This document shows, one piece after another, positions 24,520 through 29,676 of a stretch of DNA of 29,676 bases. Below the pieces are notes generated by a model, which worked only from the letters and a program-made list of their open reading frames with translations, ran no database searches and was not told where the DNA came from. The stretch lies in the NCBI GenBank assembly GCA_012271065.1, contig JAAXHE010000120.1, forward strand, positions 1 to 29,676, written 5' to 3'. This DNA is from Candidatus Latescibacterota bacterium. GTDB taxonomy: Bacteria > Latescibacterota > UBA2968 > GCA-2709665. Within the stretch, counting starts at the first letter, position 1; every line of letters begins with the position of its first letter. Made by a program: the position numbers and the translations under genes.

Positions 24520-25860
24520 TCACTCGTTCAGGCGCTCCAGAATAGCTCTGGCGACCTGATCGGCGAGACGCCTGGAGCCCTCTTTTGTAAAGTGTACGTT
24601 TTGCGGTAGCTGGATTTCCTTCAGTCGCGGCAGGGCGAAGGCATAGAGATCGTTAATCGTAATGCCAGGCTGATTCATGATCTTCTTCGCGACGGCGTTA
24701 TATTTCGCCGCGTCTCCCTTCTGCCGACCGTTGGCCCCCGCCGGCACGGGTGTCGTCGTCGCCCAGACCAGCTTCGCTCCCGTCGTCTTCAGCCTCGAAA
24801 CCAGCTTCCCCAGATTCTCCTTATATTGATCGACAGACGTGAAATGTCTGCCCTTTCCCGCGTCGGTGACTCTACCCTCGCCATCGACAAATTTCAGGTC
24901 GTGCAGGCCCCAATTGAAGTGGATGACATCCCACCTCCGAGTGCCCACCCATATTTCCAGCTCCGCGAGTCCGCGGTTCGTCGGACCGCAGTTCCGAGAT
25001 GGACGGTGGACGTTCGCCTTACCTCTGAGACGTTCTCGAGTCGGAATCGTATATCCCATCGAAATCGAGTCACCGATCAGGAGCACGTCCGGCAGGTTGG
25101 GCTCGCCGGTTATCTCTACAAATGAAGCCTGGCGTGGGGCAGGGTTCGTATCTTGCATAGAGCGCTCCTTAGATTGAATCAGATTCGAGATTACGGCTCG
25201 AGGGCGTCCGTTATAGTGGCGAATCCTCGGGTCCCTGAATTGGGCAACGGTGTGACGTCCCCATGTGCCCAGCGCAACCGCTCCTTTCGGATTCGCTTCG
25301 AGCGTCAACCGATTGACGAGCTTCCCGTTTACGTAGGTCGTTACGGAATGTCCCCGCACAGCCAGAACAAGATCGAATTCCCGGCCTCGCTCGAGGACCA
25401 GGTTGACAACGTCGAGTTTGGTGACGCCGCGTTTACCGCGCTCGTAGGTGCTGATCGCCAGCGCCTTCCAGCCACCGAGGTAATCGACCATATACTCCCG
25501 GCTCTCTTCGGTTATGCCGAAGCGGATCTGCACGTTTGCGCCCTTTACCCGCGTAACCTGGACCTTGAACTCATAGTGTGACCATGTACTGTCTCCCTGC
25601 ACGAGTCTGGTTGCGCCATCCTTTCCGCCCGCTTTCGCAATGATGGTGTCTACCTCCCGGGACCATACCGCTTCGTTGCCTGGCTTCCAGCCCTCCAGGC
25701 CCTCGCCGTGAAGCATCGACTCCCACTTGATTCTGCCCTTCATACCGCCAATTCTGGCGCGTCCGTAATCGTCCTCCGGATTTAGCCGGTCACTCGCAAA
25801 TGCGGGTGTCATCGCGGATTGAAGAATAAGGATGAAAGAGAGTACTGCGGATGCCGTCAT
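24520..25860 (-). CDS. Secreted fusion of a DUF1080-like domain and an SGNH hydrolase
   Basis: A 446-residue exported protein. A hydrophobic signal peptide ends at AFA-S (Ala20-Phe-Ala22/Ser23), although its n-region has no positive charge. Residues about 45-215 form a 3-keto-disaccharide hydrolase-like (DUF1080, concanavalin-like) domain: LEGWKPGNEAVWS, WSHYEFKVQV, VNGKLVNRL. Residues about 255-446 form an SGNH hydrolase with block I LLIGDSISMGY (Ser265), an Asn/His block FNWGLHDLK and His423 (NVHFTKEG). The usual aspartate before that His is absent (PQNVH). It probably deacylates or processes carbohydrate outside the cytoplasm. GGAGG (complement of 25867-25871) lies 7 nt from the ATG. Confidence 0.88.
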   Translation of the reverse strand: MTASAVLSFILILQSAMTPAFASDRLNPEDDYGRARIGGMKGRIKWESMLHGEGLEGWKPGNEAVWSREVDTIIAKAGGKDGATRLVQGDSTWSHYEFKVQVTRVKGANVQIRFGITEESREYMVDYLGGWKALAISTYERGKRGVTKLDVVNLVLERGREFDLVLAVRGHSVTTYVNGKLVNRLTLEANPKGAVALGTWGRHTVAQFRDPRIRHYNGRPRAVISNLIQSKERSMQDTNPAPRQASFVEITGEPNLPDVLLIGDSISMGYTIPTRERLRGKANVHRPSRNCGPTNRGLAELEIWVGTRRWDVIHFNWGLHDLKFVDGEGRVTDAGKGRHFTSVDQYKENLGKLVSRLKTTGAKLVWATTTPVPAGANGRQKGDAAKYNAVAKKIMNQPGITINDLYAFALPRLKEIQLPQNVHFTKEGSRRLADQVARAILERLNE

Positions 25861-25927
25861 CGATTTTCCTCCGTACGAATAACGGTTCGTTGCCGAAATC
25901 GAACACGTCCCGATGGTCCGGCCGAAA

Positions 25928-25948
25928 GGGCAGGTTTTAAACCTGCCC
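25928..25948. repeat. Perfect 21-bp palindrome, dispersed-repeat type
   Basis: GGGCAGGTTT (25928-25937), a central T, then AAACCTGCCC (25939-25948) form a perfect inverted repeat, followed by CCTACA. It lies in the gap between two minus-strand genes. I recall GGGGCAGGTTTAAAACCTGCCC-like intergenic repeats, ending CCTAC, in several environmental bacterial genomes; that is from memory. It may act as a REP-like element or a bidirectional terminator, as it would form a strong hairpin. There is one copy in this window. Confidence 0.7.
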
Positions 25949-26004
25949 CTACATTTCTATGCCAACGGAGGTCGTGCGACAAAGGCCCGGAAGTGTATCC
26001 CGGT

Positions 26005-27042
26005 TCACAGGTCCTCCATCCACTCGAGGACGAACGGTTCGCCTTCGAGATATTTCCGGCAGGCGCCTTCCACGAAACGGGGCAGTGTCGAGAAATCTTC
26101 TTCAGGATTCTCTGTACGCCAGGATAGCAGGCGAATATAGGACTCGATAAGGAAGCTTTCGATGACTCGCAAATGGTTATCGGGCAACAGGAGTTGCTCT
26201 TCGTACCCGTCGAGAAAAGCCTGGCATAGCGTCGAACTCATCGGATTTACGGCGAAGCACCAACCAACGTCTGCCAGTAAATGCCCAAACCGACACCAGT
26301 CGAAATCAATCGCACGGATCCCGCCCAGATGTACGATGCAATTGCCGCAGGAGAAATCTCCGTGAAGCAGTCCCCGGGATTTCGGTGATCCGTCCATTTT
26401 CGCGAGGTGCTCGATAATCTGGCGCACAGTCAGTTCCAGAACCGCGAAATCATCGGTGGCGATCCGTCCGTCCTCCGCGGCCGGACGCAAGCGGTTCAGG
26501 TCGAGTTGCAGGTCTTCATGTTCGCTCCCGGGACGATAGAAGCCTTCGGGAAGGGGCCACCGACTGCCGTGCCGGTGGATTTTGCCGAGGACCGTTCCGA
26601 CGTTGTAGAGTGTTTCCGATGGCAGGTCGACGAACATCTCGTCCCCGTAGTTGTCCCAGACCAACTCGCCGTCGACCCAGCGGAGAAGGGTGACGAGAAA
26701 AGTCCGATCGCCATCGGGCTGCACGTCGGTGATGAAGTCGCCTGACAGACTGCGGACGGGTTTCTGTATGACCAGATCGGTGTCGCGGTCCAGGGCTTCG
26801 AGCCAGAGAAGGTGGGACCGGATTGCTGTTCGATAATCATGGATGTCTCCGTCTCCCCTGGCATAATACACGGTGACGAGCCAACTCCCGGATGCGCCGT
26901 CCGCACGGAACTTGACCATGCGGTAACCGGAAAAGCCTATATGGCCCACTTGCTTGCGCTCGTGAATGTGGACTTCACCAATATCGTAATTTGCCAGGGC
27001 CTTGCTGGCGACATGCAGATATTGGAGGAGTTGCTCTCTCAT
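26005..27042 (-). CDS. APH-type phosphotransferase
   Basis: A 345-residue kinase of the aminoglycoside phosphotransferase/homoserine kinase II type. The catalytic loop is HGDFSCGNCIVH (His227, Asp229, Asn234) and the metal-binding motif DFDWCRFGH (Asp246, Asp248). The N-lobe includes YRMVKFRADG and LVTLLRWVDGE. It resembles the kinase at 20687-21694 along its length (ALANYDIGE against ALASYDLGD; LLWLEALDRDTDLVIQKPV against LLWLDAIARETDLVVPAPV), so they are paralogues. ATG 27042 lacks a strong ribosome binding site but fits the family. Substrate unknown; many such enzymes act on choline, sugars or drugs. The methyltransferase gene lies 43 bp upstream on the same strand. Confidence 0.9.
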   Translation of the reverse strand: MREQLLQYLHVASKALANYDIGEVHIHERKQVGHIGFSGYRMVKFRADGASGSWLVTVYYARGDGDIHDYRTAIRSHLLWLEALDRDTDLVIQKPVRSLSGDFITDVQPDGDRTFLVTLLRWVDGELVWDNYGDEMFVDLPSETLYNVGTVLGKIHRHGSRWPLPEGFYRPGSEHEDLQLDLNRLRPAAEDGRIATDDFAVLELTVRQIIEHLAKMDGSPKSRGLLHGDFSCGNCIVHLGGIRAIDFDWCRFGHLLADVGWCFAVNPMSSTLCQAFLDGYEEQLLLPDNHLRVIESFLIESYIRLLSWRTENPEEDFSTLPRFVEGACRKYLEGEPFVLEWMEDL

Positions 27043-27085
27043 CAGCGCTCAACTTCAGGTTTGTAATCGAGAACGATCCGAAACC

Positions 27086-27760
27086 CTATTGCCTGCGTCC
27101 CACCAGGAGCGTGTTGGGCGGGTCCTGCCACGTGCATTCGGCAACGAATCCTGTCTCACGCATCGCGGCGAGCTCTTCTTCGACCGGAAAGTACGTGTCT
27201 TCGGAGGACCACTCGTCGAAGTGCTCGCGGGCGCGCTGTTCGTCGATGCCGCGCGAAACGAGGTGGGCCGTCCAGATTCGGTAGCACCGCTCCCTTTCCT
27301 CCGGGTCTGCGGTCATCGTCACGTCGGCGGTCACGAACACCCCTCCGGGGCGGAGCGCACGGAAAATATGCTTGTACAGGGTACGCTTGCGTTGCATCAC
27401 CGGAATATGGTGCAGGGCCAGGCAGGCGGCCACGGCGTCGCACGCGGGGAGCGGCGCCTCGAATGAACATTCGCGGAAACGCACCCGGGCACCGAAACGC
27501 TTCAGCCGGGTGCGGGCCCGGTCCAGCATCTCCGGATCGACGTCGATGGCTTCCACGGCGCCGACGCTTTCGTGCTCGAGCATCGCTTCTGCGAGGGCGC
27601 CCGTTCCGGCGCCGAGATCCAGCACCAGGGCGGGTCGGATCGCGGCGACTTCGCCGGCAATCCTGTTCAGGCCTTCCTCGTAGCCCGGGATGAACTGGCG
27701 GATGGCTTCGTCGTAGGCATCGACTTCAAGACGAAGGTGGCTGCGGACGGAATGACTCAC
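27086..27760 (-). CDS. Class I SAM-dependent methyltransferase
   Basis: A 224-residue methyltransferase with the SAM-binding motif I LDLGAGTG (47-54), acidic residue at the end of strand 2 (VEAIDVDPEMLDRAR), motif for strand 4 (DAVAACLALHHI) and the post-motif LRPGGVFVTADV. The C-terminal part (EERERCYRIWTAHLVSRGI, EWSSEDTYFPVEEELAAMRETGF) is of the small-molecule type. It precedes the APH-type kinase by 43 bp on the same strand, so co-transcription is plausible. The substrate cannot be read from the sequence. Confidence 0.9.
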   Translation of the reverse strand: MSHSVRSHLRLEVDAYDEAIRQFIPGYEEGLNRIAGEVAAIRPALVLDLGAGTGALAEAMLEHESVGAVEAIDVDPEMLDRARTRLKRFGARVRFRECSFEAPLPACDAVAACLALHHIPVMQRKRTLYKHIFRALRPGGVFVTADVTMTADPEERERCYRIWTAHLVSRGIDEQRAREHFDEWSSEDTYFPVEEELAAMRETGFVAECTWQDPPNTLLVGRRQ

Positions 27761-27889
27761 TTGCGTTTCCTGATCCGGGGTCCTGCGTCAGCATCATGCA
27801 ATTGGGTCGGCAGCTCAGGTGTCAATCTTCAATATAACACACTCTTGTGGACAGCGCAGATCGCTTGTCGACGAAACCCTCCGATTCAA

Positions 27890-28288
27890 TCACGCAAGAT
27901 GGAACTCGACTTTCATTCCGTCCGGATCGTAGCAGAAAATCGCTGTCCCGCCAAAGTCATCGTTTGTAATGCCCCCATCTTCCATTTCTATGTCCTCTGC
28001 TCGAAGCCGATGTTCGATGGCTTGCAATTCCTCTTCTGTCTCGACCCAAAAGGCAAAATGGTCAAGGCCGATTCGATTTCGATCAAACACATTGTCTGTG
28101 ATGTGATAGTCTCTTGCCGTACCAATGACAAACAGGAAGTGTTTTCCGCCGGGGTCGTCCGAGGGGACAAATTCCGTATAATTCTCCGCCTGTTCCCTGA
28201 TCTGCCAATCGGAAATCTTACTGTAAAAATCCGTCGATTTCTTGACGTCACTCACCGTTAAAACAATGTGGTGGATATATGGCCTCAT
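27890..28288 (-). CDS. VOC (glyoxalase/bleomycin-resistance) family protein
   Basis: A 132-residue two-module VOC protein. Metal-ligand candidates are His7 (YIHHIVLTVSD), His77 (GLDHFAFWVE) and Glu128 (GMKVEFHL), the normal positions, so it is probably a metal-dependent lyase, isomerase, dioxygenase or drug-binding protein. The ending FCYDPDGMKVEFHLA is highly typical. The open frame extends to 28585 but overlaps the neighbouring methyltransferase gene; ATG 28288 with AGGTGA upstream is the right start. It lies between two methyltransferase genes on the same strand. Confidence 0.9.
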   Translation of the reverse strand: MRPYIHHIVLTVSDVKKSTDFYSKISDWQIREQAENYTEFVPSDDPGGKHFLFVIGTARDYHITDNVFDRNRIGLDHFAFWVETEEELQAIEHRLRAEDIEMEDGGITNDDFGGTAIFCYDPDGMKVEFHLA

Positions 28289-28350
28289 AGGTCTATCACC
28301 TGGTACTGAGCGGCTGTTCTGGTTGGCAGCAAGCCAGGAATCCGCGTGTC

Positions 28351-29160
28351 CTACTTCTCCACGACGAAGTGAACGTGGTTCGTCGCATCTCTGAACTGCG
28401 GCAATTCCGACGTTTCCGCCGCGAATTCCAGGACGTTTTCGTATGCCTCTGGTTCGTTCGTCCTCAGCGCCTCGAGAAGCGGCGCCATGCCTTCCAAAAA
28501 ACCCTCTGCGCCGGCATAGCTCACAATTCGCAGTCCCGCATCCTGGAGTTCGTTGCCGGCAATCTCGGGGTTGGACCAGTGACATTCGGTAAAATTGGGC
28601 CGTTCATGGTCTTCAAAGGTCCTTTCGCCGAGCATGCTTTGAAGAAAGGCGGGATCGATGAAACGCTTCGGGAACCCGGCTATACCGCTTCGGAGCATAC
28701 CCCAGGAATTGAGAAACGCGACAATCGCCCTGCCTCCCGGCTTCAGTATGCGGACCAACTCACCTAAGGCAAGTGATCGATCGTCCCTCGCGATCAGGTG
28801 ATAAAGGGGGCCGAGAAGCAGGACAGCGTCGAACGATTCTTCCTCAAACGCGTCCAGATCTCGTGCATCTCCTCGAATGAACCGTTCGGCGGTGATTCCT
28901 TCCGATGCAAACGCCCTCTTTGCTCTCTCCAGCAGCTTCTCCGAGAGGTCGAACAGAGCCACCCGGTACCCGCGCCTGGCGAGCTCGATAGCGTAACGTC
29001 CGGGTCCGCACCCGATGTCACATATCACGCCGTTCGAGGGAAAGTACCTCTCAATCAGGCGCAGGGTGGACGCGAACTCGATTCGCTGGAGCCCCGAGTC
29101 CAATCGTCCGCACTCCCGGTCGGGCACAGAGTCGTAGAAGTTTCTGACGTGCTTGCTCAT
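28351..29160 (-). CDS. Class I SAM-dependent methyltransferase
   Basis: A 269-residue protein with SAM motif I CDIGCGPGRYAIELA (47-61), strand-2 VALFDLSEKLLERAK, strand-4 SFDAVLLLGPLYHLI and LKPGGRAIVAF. The long C-terminal part (GMLRSGIAGFPKRFIDPAFLQ, GAEGFLEGMAPLLEAL) resembles methyltransferases annotated near small-molecule or quinone-like substrates, but I cannot name the target. It is only distantly related to the methyltransferase at 27086-27760. The VOC gene follows 62 bp downstream. Confidence 0.9.
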   Translation of the reverse strand: MSKHVRNFYDSVPDRECGRLDSGLQRIEFASTLRLIERYFPSNGVICDIGCGPGRYAIELARRGYRVALFDLSEKLLERAKRAFASEGITAERFIRGDARDLDAFEEESFDAVLLLGPLYHLIARDDRSLALGELVRILKPGGRAIVAFLNSWGMLRSGIAGFPKRFIDPAFLQSMLGERTFEDHERPNFTECHWSNPEIAGNELQDAGLRIVSYAGAEGFLEGMAPLLEALRTNEPEAYENVLEFAAETSELPQFRDATNHVHFVVEK

Positions 29161-29228
29161 TCATTCAATGATTTCAGAATACGGCTTCACTGACACCAAA
29201 TCACGAAAGCGATCTGGCGAAGTGGCCT

Positions 29229-29676
29229 TCAGAGGCAATCTTTCCCTGCCTCGGCTGGTGCATTTCTTCCACCGAACAATGACTTGTAGATAAAATGCCG
29301 GTGGGGAACTTCGAGGCTTTCAAACTGCTGGAACAGAGCGCGATCATCGTACGGAACGCGCCGCATTTCCAACTCGTATTTCCCGGAGTCACATTCCAGA
29401 ATGACGAAACGGGCGATCGGTTCGGAATGGCAGCCCAGAGAACCGGGATTCACGTATCTGGCCTTCCCAATCAAGTCTGACGGCCAATGATCGTGGCCAT
29501 AGAATACGAGATCGGACTCGATGTCCGTAAAGAGTCTGTTCAGGTCGGCAGGTCGTGGCTCCCGGACGACGGACGCGAAATCATCCCGGGACGCTGTGAG
29601 TGCGTAATGAAAGAACGATATTCGAACACCTTCGAATACGCCTTCAATCAGGTAGTACCCTATGACGGCTAAAGCG
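29229..29676 (-). CDS. Metallophosphoesterase family protein, 5' end cut by window edge
   Basis: The minus-strand frame is open from the right edge to a stop at 29229 (148 codons read). It shows the C-terminal half of a calcineurin-like phosphoesterase of the YfcE/MJ0936 type (PF12850): ISFFHYALT, then the metal-binding LVFYGHDHWP, then ARYVNPGSLGC, the hallmark of the group. The N-terminal DxH and GDxxD motifs lie beyond the edge. The tail FESLEVPHRHFIYKSLFGG is longer than in minimal YfcE-type enzymes. It would hydrolyse a phosphodiester or phosphomonoester using two metal ions. Confidence 0.82.
   Translation of the reverse strand, partial: ALAVIGYYLIEGVFEGVRISFFHYALTASRDDFASVVREPRPADLNRLFTDIESDLVFYGHDHWPSDLIGKARYVNPGSLGCHSEPIARFVILECDSGKYELEMRRVPYDDRALFQQFESLEVPHRHFIYKSLFGGRNAPAEAGKDCL

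Noticed and set aside
1..29676. CRISPR arrays, tRNA or rRNA genes, intact transposases
   Set aside because: No regularly spaced repeats, cloverleaf-like segments, rRNA stretches or transposase domains were recognised.

Overview
The window is bacterial chromosomal DNA with dense genes, short gaps and no rRNA, tRNA or CRISPR array that I can see. From about 4 kb onward it is GC-rich; the first 3.8 kb is visibly more AT-rich. I cannot place the organism from sequence alone. Several families here recur in environmental FCB/PVC-like lineages, for example Latescibacterota: an archaeal-type PurO IMP cyclohydrolase, an FtsX/MacB-type permease of about 800 residues, a secreted fusion of a DUF1080-like domain with an SGNH hydrolase, a ceramidase-like hydrolase and a DUF2157/GDYXXLXY pair. 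That placement is a weak inference.

Region 1 (1-3781) is a compact defence locus. A minus-strand Shedu (SduA, DUF4263) nuclease gene runs off the left edge. A 543-bp divergent gap separates it from a plus-strand pair: a Dam-type (D12 class) DNA adenine methyltransferase and a NotI-family restriction endonuclease that overlaps it by 4 bp. The endonuclease keeps the four cysteines of the NotI iron site and a D...ExQ active site. NotI's own site has no A:T pair, so this pair should recognise a different sequence. This is the most interesting part of the window.

Region 2 (3959-4946) is a scar: an NAD-dependent epimerase pseudogene with an internal TAA and no start codon, then a pair of AT-rich 17-bp direct repeats that may be a remnant transposon end.

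Region 3 (4947-18489) is a long plus-strand run. It holds an aldo/keto reductase; a metabolic cluster of FAD amine/amino-acid oxidase, AcuI-type MDR reductase, Gfo/Idh/MocA protein without the usual EKP lysine, and ceramidase-like hydrolase; glutamine-dependent NAD synthase; a small lipoprotein; a penicillin-binding/beta-lactamase-fold serine hydrolase; PurO; an M50-like membrane metalloprotease; an orphan protein; a fragment of a homoserine-dehydrogenase-like oxidoreductase; and a large beta-propeller protein.

Region 4 (18500-29676) is all minus strand and meets region 3 head-on with a 10-bp gap. It holds a GDYXXLXY protein and a DUF2157-like membrane protein, a GNAT acetyltransferase, two related APH-type kinases (one without any canonical start codon), an FtsX-type permease without its ATPase, the SGNH fusion, two SAM-dependent methyltransferases, a VOC protein and a metallophosphoesterase cut by the right edge. 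It has the flavour of small-molecule modification or detoxification genes. A perfect 21-bp palindrome of dispersed-repeat type lies in one gap.
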